A stretch of DNA of 64,000 bases from contig NZ_CP028324.1 of the NCBI RefSeq assembly GCF_003028855.1, positions 682,001 to 746,000 of the forward strand, read 5' to 3'. This document shows positions 38,960-50,924 of the stretch, piece by piece. The notes under the pieces are model-generated. The model was not told the DNA's origin. It worked only from the letters and a program-made list of their open reading frames with translations, and made no database searches. Within the stretch, counting starts at the first letter, position 1, and the number at the start of each line of letters is the position of its first letter. This stretch comes from Pseudoduganella armeniaca. GTDB taxonomy: Bacteria; Pseudomonadota; Gammaproteobacteria; Burkholderiales; Burkholderiaceae_D. The position numbers were made by a program, and so were the translations under genes.

Positions 38960-41041
38960 TTATTGGTGAAGTTCGAAGCCGATGCGCAGCGTGCGATAGC
39001 TGTGCGTGCGGGTGACGGCATCCTGCCACAGGCCGTGCTCGTCCGGGCCGTACTGGCGCTGCGTCATCCCGTCACGGCGCAGCAGGTTGAGGGCGTCGAC
39101 GCGGAACCGGCGCTGCTTGTCCAGCTGCCAGGTGGCCCAGGCATCGAGCTTGCGCTGCCGTCCTCCGTGTTCCACCAGCGCGGCGGCGGTACGGGCCACC
39201 GTGCCCCGCTGGAACAGGTAGTTGGCGCCCAGCGCAACGGCGCCGACGCGGTAGTCCAGCCCAAGGGTGCCGCTGGCCGGGGCCTGCCGGTCCAGCCGGT
39301 TGTCCGGTCTCGGCAGCGCGGCGACACGCGACCAGTTGAATGCGGCATTGCCCCGCAGCGTCAGCGCCGCCGACAGCGCGACCTTCGCTTCCAGTGCCAC
39401 GCCGTGCACGGTGGCGCGACCGGCATTGACGGGGCGGGACAGCCATCTGCCGTGCGTACTGGACAGCTGTTGCACCACTACGTCGTCGATGCGCCGGCTG
39501 TAGGCGCTGGCGCTGAGCAGGCCGCCGCCGGCCAGGTAGCGGTCGATGCCGGCGTCGACGCCCCAGGCGACTTCCGGACGCAGGGCCGGGTTGCCTTCGG
39601 TGTCCGGATTGGTGACGCTGTTGTTGTTGTCGGTCGTGTAGCGGCGCGGCACCAGTTCGACCATCGTCGGCGCCTTGAACGTGCGGCTGATCCCCGTGCG
39701 CAGCGTCGTCGCTGGCGTCAGCTTGAGTGCCGCCTGCAGTACGGGGCTCCACAGCCGGCTGCGCGCGTCCGTGCCGGCGACGCTGGTCGCCAGCGCCTCA
39801 TGGCGCAGCCCAGCCGACAGCGACCATGCCCCGCGCTGCCAGTCGTCCTGTATGTAGGCGGCTGCACGTCGCACGTGGCCATCGTAGCGCTGGTCCAGTG
39901 CGAAGTTCAACGCGCCGTCCGGCGCCAGCTCATGCTCCACACGGGTTTGCTGGCGCTTGGCCACGCTGATATCCCAGCCGACGACGATCGTATGAGCGCC
40001 CAGCGGTGCGGCGCCGTAGCGGCCTTTCGACAGCAGTACATCGTCGCCGATATCGGCTTGCACGGCCCGCAGCGTTGGCAGTGCGGCAGCGGTCTCTCGC
40101 CCGGCAAAGTCGAAGTCCGACGTGCGGGGACTGTGGCTGGCCAGCGCCGTCAACGCCAGCGTGGCGCCGTCGGTGAACTGGTGCTGCCACGTCAGCTCGC
40201 CCCGCAGCAGCGGCGCGCGCGAACGGAACACGCTGTCCTGCGCCGTGAACTGGCTTGGTGCCGTGGTGCCCGGCAGCTCACGCCCCGCGGCCGTGATGCG
40301 GCGCCAGGTCATGCCGGCGAAACCCTGCCACGTCAACGTGTCCGCGTCGCCCAAGCGCCAGGTCAGCCGCGGCGCCACAGTGACGCTGTCCGTGACGCTC
40401 AGGTTATCGATGGCCATCGCCCGGGTGCCGGCTGGCAGCCGTTCGCGCAGCAGCTGCGGTTCCGGCAGCACGCCACGCGCCGCATTGATGCCGACCAGCC
40501 AGGACAGCGTGCTGCCCTTGCCCGACCACTGTGCGCTGGCGCGCGGTGCCGGGCGGCCATCGGGCCATTCGACGCCGGTGCCGTATTCGGCCAGCGCCCG
40601 CGGCGGTGCCTTGCGCAACACGATGTTGACGGTGCCGGCGATGGCTTGCGTGCCCAGTTCCGCCGATGCGGTGCGCAGGATCTCGACACGCTCCACCAGC
40701 TCCGGCGCCAGCGCGTCGATGCTGAAGCCGGCGGAGGCGGGCACGCCATCCAGCAGTACCTGCGTGTAGCCGCTGCCCAGGCCGCGCATGCGTATTGTGG
40801 CGCCGCGGCCTGTCGTCTCTACCGTGATGCCGGGCAGGCGCTGCAACGCCTCCGCCATGGTGCGGTCGGCGTCGGCCGCCAGTTGGGCGCGCCCCAGCAC
40901 GACGATGTTGGCGGTGTCGTCGCGGCGCTGGTCGTGGCGTGTGCCTTTGACCTCGACGGTTGTCAGCGTGTCGACGGCGGCGGCCGTGCCGCAGCAGAGG
41001 GCGAGCGCGAGCCAGCCGCGCACCAGGTGCTCGCTTGGCAT
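38960..41041 (-). CDS. TonB-dependent outer-membrane receptor
   Basis: 693 residues: signal peptide (WLALALCCGTAAA), TonB box-like VDTLTTVEVKG, plug domain (about 45-150, with LQRLPGITVE, IRMRGLGSGYTQVLLDGVP and GTVNIVLRKAP) and a 22-strand barrel to the C-terminus. It takes up a large ligand, such as a siderophore, cobalamin or oligosaccharide, across the outer membrane using ExbBD-TonB. The ligand is unknown. The start has AAAGGA upstream. It lies 83 bases downstream of the M56/M23 protease gene, which may be in the same operon. Confidence 0.92.
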   Translation of the reverse strand: MPSEHLVRGWLALALCCGTAAAVDTLTTVEVKGTRHDQRRDDTANIVVLGRAQLAADADRTMAEALQRLPGITVETTGRGATIRMRGLGSGYTQVLLDGVPASAGFSIDALAPELVERVEILRTASAELGTQAIAGTVNIVLRKAPPRALAEYGTGVEWPDGRPAPRASAQWSGKGSTLSWLVGINAARGVLPEPQLLRERLPAGTRAMAIDNLSVTDSVTVAPRLTWRLGDADTLTWQGFAGMTWRRITAAGRELPGTTAPSQFTAQDSVFRSRAPLLRGELTWQHQFTDGATLALTALASHSPRTSDFDFAGRETAAALPTLRAVQADIGDDVLLSKGRYGAAPLGAHTIVVGWDISVAKRQQTRVEHELAPDGALNFALDQRYDGHVRRAAAYIQDDWQRGAWSLSAGLRHEALATSVAGTDARSRLWSPVLQAALKLTPATTLRTGISRTFKAPTMVELVPRRYTTDNNNSVTNPDTEGNPALRPEVAWGVDAGIDRYLAGGGLLSASAYSRRIDDVVVQQLSSTHGRWLSRPVNAGRATVHGVALEAKVALSAALTLRGNAAFNWSRVAALPRPDNRLDRQAPASGTLGLDYRVGAVALGANYLFQRGTVARTAAALVEHGGRQRKLDAWATWQLDKQRRFRVDALNLLRRDGMTQRQYGPDEHGLWQDAVTRTHSYRTLRIGFELHQ

Positions 41042-41124
41042 GATGTCCTTTCGATAGGTGTGACAAGCCCCGCCGCGGAAACGCGGCGCGGGAGTGAAAC
41101 GGAGAGTTGCCGGAGCGGCGTGGC

Positions 41125-42587
41125 TTAGCGGGGCGGCAGGGCAGTGCGCAGCAGGCCGCGCGGATCGAGCTGGCCGCCGTCGCGCTGCACTTCGAAGTGC
41201 AGGTGCGGACCGGTGACTTTACCGGTGGCGCCGGACAGGGCGATCCGCTGGCCCGCGGCGACACGGTCGCCGGCTTGCACGACCAGCGCGTCGAGATGGG
41301 CGTACAGCGTTTGCACGCCGTTGCCATGGTCGACGACGATCACCTTGCCGTACTGCGCACCGCCGGCATAACGGTCGGTGGCAACGGTGACGGTGCCAGC
41401 GGCCGGAGCCAGCACGGCGCTGCCACGCCGCGTGGCGAAGTCCATGCCGCGATGGGGTTTGCCGCTGGGGCGATTGGTCGAGCCGAATTCGCTGGTCACG
41501 CGCAGGGTTGCCAGCGGCGCTTGCCAAGGTGACGCGGCGACCACCGGCGCCGGTGCCCTGGCGTGAACGGCGGCCATGCCATTGTCGTGCGCGAGCCGCG
41601 GCTGCAGCAGCACGCTGGCGGCGCACAAGGCGGGCAGCGACAGGACGATGGCGCCGACCACGGAAGCTGGCGCCGCCGGAGCGGCCGTACGGATCAGGCG
41701 CACCCGCTCCGCCACGGTCGGTCCGGCGGCGCCGAACTGCAGGGCCGCCGGTGCCGGGCCGGCCAGTTGGCGCTGAATTAGGCTCAGTTGCGCCAGCAGG
41801 GCCGCCGCATAGCTGCGGCGCGCGCTGGCCGGGCGGTCCGCCAGCACGGCGCTGTCGCAGCCCAGCTCTAGCGCCCAATGCAGGTGGCGCCGCAGCGCGT
41901 GCGCCGCTGGCACGAACCACAGCAAGGCCTGCAGCAGGGCGCACGCGTGCTGGCACCAGTGGTCGCGGCGGCGCAAGTGCGTCAGCTCATGGGCGACGAT
42001 GAGGCGCTGCTGCTCGATGTCGAAGCTGCGCAGGTGGCGCGGCAACAGCAGCACGGGATGGCGCAACCCGGCCAGCATCGGCGTCACCGGCGCGTCCACC
42101 TCCAATACGGGCAGCGGACAAGTCTGTCCCGCCAGCGCCGGATGTGCCGCCAGCGCGCCGTCGTCGAGTCGTTCGCCAGCCGCCAGCAGCCCGCGCACGA
42201 GGCGGCGCGCCCGTTGCCAGCGCCAGGCATGCCAAGCCACGCCGCCGGCGTAGCATCCCAGCCAGAGCCAGGCGCACAGCGGCAGCAGATTGTTGTCGTC
42301 CAGGTCGTCGCCGCCCGCCAGGACGCTGCCGTCGGCGGAGGCCGGCGCGGCGGGATTCGCCAACGGCAGGAGACCGCCGCAGGCACGAGGCTGTAGTGGA
42401 TGCGCACCGGCAGCAATGTGAGTGGCAGGGCCAGCACGCCGGTCAGCAGCGCCAGCAACCACGGCATGCGGCGCCCCGCCAAGGCCGGCCAGCGCCGCCG
42501 GGCCAGCGACAACAGGGCCCAGGCCACACTGGCGGTCAACATGGCGCCGACGCTCGCCTGCAGGAAGTGGATCGCAAAACCTGTCAT
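41125..42587 (-). pseudogene. M56 (BlaR1-type) / M23 dual metallopeptidase, frameshifted as written
   Basis: The N-terminal membrane helices start at ATG 42587 (MTGFAIHFLQASVGAML, preceded by AGGAG). The rest is in another frame after a net one-base loss near 42382. The C-terminal part contains the M56 motif HELTHLRRRDH of BlaR1/MecR1 sensors, then an M23 LytM endopeptidase with HRGMDFA and HLHFE zinc motifs. NCBI-type annotations know this M23/M56 architecture. It would sense an envelope signal, cleave the adjacent BlaI repressor and possibly cut peptidoglycan. The lesion may be a sequencing error: total length 1463, one base short of a multiple of 3. Confidence 0.8.
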
Positions 42588-42589
42588 GT

Positions 42590-42962
42590 TTACTCCTTGT
42601 CCGCCGGCCAGTCGTGCAGCAGCTGTTCCAGTTCCGCCAGTTCGCTGTCGTTGACGAGCTTCGAGCCGGTAAACATATTGACGGGCAGCGGCTCGTCCAG
42701 CTCCATCACGCGGCGGCCGAAGTCGTGCGCGAAGGCGGCCAGCGTTTCGACCTTGTCCGATACCGCGCGGTAGACGTTGACGCCGTGGACCACGTCGATG
42801 CCACCATGCCCTTGTCCAGCATGCGGTCGAGCGTCTTGCGGGTGGACGAATACGACCATTGCAGCTCGCCCTCGGCCTGCTCGTGCAGCTCGCGGCGGAC
42901 AAGGGCTGGCGCTTCCACAAGCACTTCAGCAGCGTGAGTTCGGTGACGGATGGGATGGACAT
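42590..42962 (-). pseudogene. BlaI/MecI/CopY family repressor, two frameshifts as written
   Basis: Three frames join into a normal 124-residue BlaI protein. MSIPSVTELTLLKCLW is the first segment, from ATG 42962 after AGGAG. ELHEQAEGELQWSYSSTRKTLDRMLDKGMV and VHGVNVYRAVSDKVETLAAF follow. One base appears lost near 42895 and one near 42800; 373 bases plus 2 gives 125 codons. It is a winged-helix dimer that represses its own promoter and is cleaved through the M56 partner. The stop lies 2 bases before the M56 start. Perfect operator-like repeats lie upstream, which argues that the gene is alive. Confidence 0.78.
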
Positions 42963-42991
42963 TACGACTCCTGTGACGTTTGACGCAATCA

Positions 42992-43007
42992 TACGACACG
43001 TGTCGCA
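42992..43007. promoter_or_regulatory. BlaI-type operator 1
   Basis: TACGACA-CG-TGTCGCA, containing the exact palindrome CGACACGTGTCG (42994-43005), 30 bases upstream of the BlaI start. It has the same 7-2-7 form as operator 2, as in BlaI/MecI sites (TACA-N-TGTA type). Confidence 0.65.
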
Positions 43008-43024
43008 GGCCGGCAATGCCTTTG

Positions 43025-43040
43025 TGCGACATTTGTCGCA
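43025..43040. promoter_or_regulatory. BlaI-type operator 2
   Basis: TGCGACA-TT-TGTCGCA, exact 7-2-7 inverted repeat, 33 bp from operator 1. Together they sit in the divergent region between the repressor gene and the DUF3667 gene, so both may be controlled. Confidence 0.65.
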
Positions 43041-43143
43041 GGGGTCTTTTCGCCACCAATCGTTACATTTAGGCAACAGGAAGGTATTTTTTTGCTAACG
43101 CCTGGGTTAAGCTTTGCAGTTCGTCAATTCGATAGAAGCCATC

Positions 43144-44125
43144 TTGAGCGCCGTTCTTCACCCTTCCTGCCGCAGCTGTGGCACAGCCGTCATCGCAAGT
43201 ACTGTCATGAATGCGCCGAACCGGCCCATGCGCACCCGCCGTCGGCCGGGGAGTTCATCCATGAATTCATCGGTCATTACGTGGCGCTGGAGGGCAAGCT
43301 GTGGCGCACGGTGAAGCTGCTGGTGGCGCGGCCGGGCGAACTGACGCGCCAATACCTGAGCGGGCGGCGTGTGCCGTACCTGGAGCCGCTGCGCCTGTAC
43401 CTGACGTTGAGCCTTGTGTTCTTCGCCCTGATCAAGACGCTGGGCATCGCGCTGCCGCAGCTGAACATTGGGGAAGAAAGAATTGGCTTCGTCTATGCTC
43501 GTTCGATCGATATCAAGGTCGGCGGCAAGGACAGCAAGGCCGATTTTAAGAGCTCGGCGGCGTTCGTCAACGATCCGGGCGAGAACAATGTCACGCGAGC
43601 GATCGACGGCACCGTCGCGCTGCTGGGGCGTATCGACGCCACGTGGCGCGAGAATATCGAGCATTTCCACAGCCTGCCGGCGGCGGAGCGCAGCGCGCGC
43701 CTGAATCACGGCTTTGCGGCCATCTGCCATACATGCTGATCGGGGCGCTGCCGCTGTTCGCGCTGTTCCTGAACTGCTTTATGCTCGCACTGGCCGGCGC
43801 TATGGCGAACACCTGGTCTTTGCACTGCACGCCAATGCGTTCGCGTTTTTGCTGTCCAGCGCGATCATCGCGCTACCCGGTAGCGTGCCATGGATGGTCA
43901 TCGCCCTGGCCAAGGGAGCAGGGCAATTCGTCTCGGTGCCGACTACCTGCAACTGATCCCGATGGCCTGGTTGTTTGCCTACCTGCCGTGGGCCATGCAA
44001 CACGTGTACGGCGGCGCCAAGCCGTAACGGCCGTGCGCTGGCTGGTGCTGCTGGCCGCGCACCTGTGCGCCATCACCTTGGCGACGATGCTGGCCGAGGT
44101 CATCGCCATCGCCGGCCACGGCTGA
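43144..44125 (+). pseudogene. DUF3667 membrane protein, multiply frameshifted as written
   Basis: An N-terminal zinc ribbon is formed by CRSCGTAV and KYCHECAEP, which lie in different frames (one base lost near 43200). Then come the family block GEFIHEFIGHYVALEGKLWRTVKLL and GELTRQYLSGRRVPYLEPLRLYLTLS with the first membrane helix. The C-terminal membrane part continues in other frames: LPYMLIGALPLFALFL, LVFALHANAFAFLLSSAIIALP, QLIPMAWLFAYLPWAM, WLVLLAAHLCAITLATML. At least five single-base indels would restore it. The start is uncertain. Its function is unknown; it shares an operator-bearing region with the BlaI gene. Confidence 0.7.
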
Positions 44126-44140
44126 CGCCTCAGCTGACAC

Positions 44141-46211
44141 CTACACCTTCAGGAACTCCTCGCGCCCGCCCAGCCAGCGCTCCAGGTGCGCCGCCACGAT
44201 GGCGGCGCTATCCGGCAGTTCGTCGTGCAGCAGCGCATGCGCCACGTCGCGCGCCTTGTCCACCACCAGCCGTCCGTTTCCAGTCGGCAAAGCGCAGCAT
44301 TCCTGGCCGACTGGCGCGCGCCCAGGAATTCGCCGGGACCGCGGATTTCCAGGTCCGCGCCTGGCGATCTCGAAACCGTCGGTCGTCTCTCGCATCGTCA
44401 TCAGGCGCTGCTTGGCAATCGGCCCGAGGGGGCTTTGGTACAGCAGCAGGCAGACGCTGGCCGCCGAGCCGCGCCCCACGCGCCCGCGCAGCTGGTGCAG
44501 TTGCGACAGGCCGAAACGCTCCGCATGCTCGATCACCATCAATGACGCATTCGGCACGTCCACGCCGACTTCGATGACGGTGGTGGCTACCAGCACGTGC
44601 ACGTCGCCGGCGGAAAACGCGTCCATCACGACCTGTTTTTCGGCGGGCTTCAGGCGGCCATGCACCAGGCCGACCTGCAGGTCGGGAAGGGCGGCCGCCA
44701 AGGTTTCGTAGGTTTCCGTTGCCGTCTGCAGCTGCAGCGCTTCCGATTCCTCGATCAGAGGGCAGACCCAGTACACCTGGCGGCCTTCCAGCGCCGCCGC
44801 ATGCACCCGTTCGATGACTTCGTCGCGCCGGTTCTGGTCGATCACGCGCGTGACGATGGGCGTGCGGCCGGGCGGCAGCTCGTCGATGATCGACACTTCC
44901 AGGTCGGCGTAGTACGTCATTGCCAAGGTGCGCGGGATCGGTTGTAGCGGACATCATCAGCTGGTGCGGCACCAGCCCCTCGGCGCCCTTGTTGCGCAAG
45001 GTGAGCCGCTGGCCGACGCCGAAGCGATGCTGCTCGTCGACGATGACCAGGCCCAGGCGGTGGAACTGCACCGTGTCCTGGATCAGCGCGTGCGTGCCGA
45101 TCACCAGGCGCGCGGCGCCCGATTCGACCCGTTCGACGGCCGCCAGTTTTTCCTTCTTTTTCAGGCTGCCCGTCAGCCACGCCACCTCCACGCCGAGCGG
45201 CTCCATCCACGCGGCGATCTTGCGGAAGTGCTGCTCGGCCAGGATCTCGGTGGGCGCCATCAGCGCGGCCTGGAAGCCGCTGTCGATGGCCTGCGCCGCC
45301 GCCAGGGCCGCGACGACGGTCTTGCCGCTGCCGACGTCGCCCTGCAGCAGCCGCTGCATCGGATACGGCTGGCGCAGGTCGGCGCGGATCTCGTCCAGCA
45401 CGCGCGCCTGCGCCGCCGTCAGCTGGAACGGCAGCTGCGCCTGGAACGCGGCCGACAGGGAACCGACCGCCGTCAGCGGCGCCGCGCCCTTCAGGCGGCG
45501 CGACTGCTGCGCGCGTTTCAGCGACAGCTGCTGGGCCAGCAGCTCGTCGAACTTCATGCGCGTCCAGGCCGGATGGCTGCGCTCTTCCAGCGCATGCTCG
45601 TCGATGTCCTGCGGCGGGTAGTGCAGCAGGCGGATCGATGGGGCGAACGGCTGCAGGTGCAGGCGCTCGCGCAGCTCGTCGGGCAGGGTGTCGGTCCAGT
45701 CCACCCGCCGCATCGCCTCGGCGATGGCCTTGCGGAGCACCGTCTGCGACAGGCCCTCGCCGGAGTGGTAGACCGGTGTCAGCGACGTCGGCAGTGGTGC
45801 CCCTTCGTTGACGATCTTGTACGTGGGGTGCACCATCTCGGCGCCGAAGAAGCCGTGTTTCAGTTCGCCGCGGGCGCGCACGCGCGTGCCCTCGGCCAGC
45901 TGCTTGACCTGGCTGCCGTAGAAGTTCATGAAGCGCAGCTGCAGCTCGCCCGTGTCGTCGGCGATGTGGACGATGAACTGGGCCCGCGGTTTATACGCGA
46001 TCTCGTTCGAGGTGACGATGCCTTCCACCTGCGAGGTATGGCCGCCGCGCAGGCAGGCCTCGCGGATGGGGATGACCTGGGTCTCGTCCTCGTAGCGCAT
46101 CGGCAGGTGCAGCACCAGGTCCATGTCGGTGCGCAGGCCCAGCCTGGCCAGCTTGCTTTCGGCGGTTGCCGCCTTCTTCACTGCGGGCTTGCTTTGCTTC
46201 GTTTCAGCCAT
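44141..46211 (-). pseudogene. recG: ATP-dependent DNA helicase RecG, frameshifted as written
   Basis: RecG remodels stalled replication forks and Holliday junctions. The start is MAETKQSK at 46211. The wedge/OB region and helicase motifs are in order: GDVGSGKT (motif I), DEQHRFG (II), MSAT (III). After MSAT an extra A near 44931 shifts the frame, and the text resumes as LAMTYYADLEVSIIDELPPGRTP and the motif VI region QLRGRVGRG. Further indels between about 44290 and 44365 break the TRG-like end (GFEIARRDLEIRGPGEFLG split over frames). Total length is 2071, not a multiple of 3. It diverges from queA. Confidence 0.85.
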
Positions 46212-46289
46212 TTTTGCGCGATTTTTGGGCAGTAGCGTAAAATAGAGGGTTGCCCTTTGGTTTTCAAATGCTCCGCCTGCTATCACGAC

Positions 46290-48469
<2,180 letters not shown>

Positions 48470-48470
48470 A

Positions 48471-48535
48471 AAAACCCGGGACAGACCCGGGTTTTCAGGA
48501 AATTTTCTTCAAAACAGGGGTCTGTCCCGGGTTTT
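48471..48535. repeat. GACAGACCC-type palindrome and tgt terminator
   Basis: AAAACCCGGG-ACAGA-CCCGGGTTTT (48471-48495) is a terminator-like hairpin directly after tgt. The same left arm is also an exact 18-bp inverted repeat with 48518-48535 (GGGTCTGTCCCGGGTTTT). The two alternative pairings share the left arm. Confidence 0.75.
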
Positions 48536-48607
48536 GGACGGCTGCGTGGCGGATTGCACACTACTTGCAATTTCCGCCATTAGCCCAATCTGATGGCCTT
48601 TGGCCGG

Positions 48608-48616
48608 TGCTAGAAT
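48608..48616 (+). promoter_or_regulatory. Extended -10 promoter of yajC-secDF
   Basis: TGC-TAGAAT (TG motif plus hexamer at 48611-48616), 36 bases upstream of the yajC start. No good -35 is visible, which fits an extended -10 promoter. Confidence 0.45.
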
Positions 48617-48652
48617 ACAGCGCTGCATTTTTTAACTATATTGGAGTCACCC

Positions 48653-48985
48653 GTGTTCATTTCCAACGCATATGCTCAAACCGCCGGCGCCGCCGACGCC
48701 TCGCTGATGGGCAATCTGTCGACCTTCGTGCCGCTGATCCTGATGTTCGTGGTCATGTATTTCCTGATGATCCGTCCCCAGCAGAAACGCGCCAAGGAGC
48801 AGAAGGCCATGATGGACGCGCTGGCCAAGGGCGACGAAGTCGTGACGGCGGGCGGCATTCTCGGCAAGGTCTCCAAGGTGACGGACGCCTACGTAACGAT
48901 CGAAGTCGCGACCGGCACGGAAATCGTCGTGCAGAAGCCATCGATCACGACCCTGCTGCCGAAGGGCACGCTGAAGGGTCTGTAA
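48653..48985 (+). CDS. yajC: Preprotein translocase subunit YajC
   Basis: 110-residue single-span membrane protein of the SecDF-YajC complex. The start is GTG 48653 (VFISNAYAQ) with GGAG 6 bases upstream; the upstream in-frame TTG is rejected. The membrane helix PLILMFVVMYFLMIRPQQKR and the cytoplasmic KGDEVVTAGGILGKV domain are family hallmarks. Confidence 0.93.
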   Translation: MFISNAYAQTAGAADASLMGNLSTFVPLILMFVVMYFLMIRPQQKRAKEQKAMMDALAKGDEVVTAGGILGKVSKVTDAYVTIEVATGTEIVVQKPSITTLLPKGTLKGL

Positions 48986-49051
48986 GACACGTGCGGGCGG
49001 CCTGGCCGCCCGTTTGCGTATCGACGCCGCCTTACTAGAACGCTGAAGAAT

Positions 49052-50910
49052 ATGAACCGCTATCCTGTCTGGAAATACATCGTCATCGCCGTGGTCGTGC
49101 TGCTGGGGCACTGTACACGGCGCCGAACTACTTCGGCGAATCGCCTGCCCTGCAGATCACCAGCGGCAAATCCACCGTCAAGATCGATGCCGGCGTGGCT
49201 GCCCGCGTCGCCGAGGTGCTGAAGGCGCAGAACCTGCCGGCCGGCGAAGTGTCGCTGGACGAAGGCGCCAGCCATTCCGTGCGTGCCCGCTTTACCGATA
49301 CCGACACGCAGTTCAAGGCCAAGCTGGCCCTGGAACGCGGCCTGAACGCCGATCCGGCCGACCCGACCTATATCGTCACCAACAACCTGCTGGCCAACAC
49401 GCCGAAGTGGATGCAGAAAGTCGGCGCGCTGCCGATGTACCTGGGCCTGGACTTGCGCGGCGGCGTGCACTTCCTGATGCAAGTGGATACCAAGGCGGCG
49501 CTGGTCAAGCGCATCCAGGGCTTCCAGGCCGCGATCCGCACGCAACTGCGCGACAAGAACGTGCGCCACGCCGGTATCGAGCGCGTGGGCGACACCATCG
49601 TTGTCAAGTTCCGCGACGACGCCACCCGCCAGGCCGCGCACAAGGCGCTGGACGACATGGCCGAGCTGGCGCTGGTGGACGGCACCAGCGGTCCCGACCT
49701 GATCCTGACGGCCAGCATGAAGCCGGCCGCGCTGAAGGCCGCGCTGGACAACGGCGTCAAGCAGAACATCGCCACCCTGGCCAAGCGCGTCAACGAACTG
49801 GGCGTGACCGAACCGATCATCCAGCAGCAGGGCGCCGACCGCATCGTCGTGCAGCTGCCGGGCGTGCAGGACGTGGCCCGCGCCAAGGCCATCATCGGCC
49901 GCACCGCCACCCTGGAAGTGCGCCTGGTCGACCAGAGCGTCACGCGCGGCACCGAAATGTCGGCGTCGATTCCGTACAACTCGGAGCTGTTCACGGTCGG
50001 CAAGAACGTGCCGGTTGTGCTGTACAAGGACGTGATCCTGACCGGCGACTACATCTCGTCGGCCGACGCGCGCCTGGACCAGAACCAGCAGCCGGCCGTG
50101 TCGATCAACCTGAACGGCGATGGCGGCCGCAAGATGCGTGAAGCGACCCGCGACAACGTGGGCAAGCTGATGGCCATCGTGCTGTACGAGAACAAGAAGC
50201 CGGAAGTGCTGTCGGTTGCCACGATCCAGCAGGAACTGGGCAGCCAGTTCCAGATCACCGGCATGGGCAGCATGGAAAACTCGACCGAACTGGCCCTGCT
50301 GCTGCGCTCCGGCGCGCTGTATGCGCCGATGACGGTCATCGAGGAACGCCTGGTCGGCCCGCAGCTGGGCGCCGAGAACATCTCGAAGGGCTTCCACTCG
50401 ACGATGTATGGCTTTGCCGCCATCGCCGCGTTCATGATCCTCTACTACATGATGTTCGGCTTCTTCAGCGTGCTGGCGCTGGCCGTCAACCTGCTGCTGC
50501 TGGTGGCGATCCTGTCGGTCATGCAGGCAACCCTGACCTTGCCGGGTATCGCCGCGATCGCGCTGGCGCTGGGCATGGCGATCGACGCCAACGTGCTGAT
50601 CAACGAGAGGATACGCGAAGAGCTGCGCGCCGGCGCCTCGCCGCAGGCCGCCATCGCGGCCGGCTTCGACCGCGCCTGGGCGACGATCTTCGACTCCAAC
50701 GTCACCACCCTGATCGTCGCGCTGGCGCTGCTGGTGTTCGGCTCCGGTGCCGTGCGTGGCTTCGCCATCGTGCACGCGCTGGGCATCTTGACGTCGATGT
50801 TCTCCGCCGTCTTCGTGTCGCGCGGCGTGGTCAACCTGTGGTACGGCCGCAAGAAGAAACTGCAATCGCTGTCGATCGGTACCGTCTGGGTACCTGGCCA
50901 GGCGAAATAA
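49052..50910 (+). CDS. secD: Protein translocase subunit SecD, one-base deletion as written
   Basis: SecD uses the proton gradient to help secreted proteins leave SecYEG. From ATG 49052 the first helix reads MNRYPVWKYIVIAVVVLLG. The frame then breaks at a four-G run (49105-49108) and resumes as LYTAPNYFGESPALQITSG. The gene is 1859 bases, one short of 620 codons, so one G is missing. Downstream, the P1 and base domains (MYLGLDLRGGVHFLMQVD) and the six-helix RND-like part (AIDANVLINERIREEL) are intact. Since secD is nearly always essential, a sequencing error is more likely than a real mutation. Confidence 0.92.
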
Positions 50911-50924
50911 CGCTAGAGGATTTC

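Noticed and set aside
41125..42462. M56/M23 fusion as a wholly new domain architecture
   Set aside because: The combination is already recognised as M23/M56 metallopeptidases; only its context is notable.
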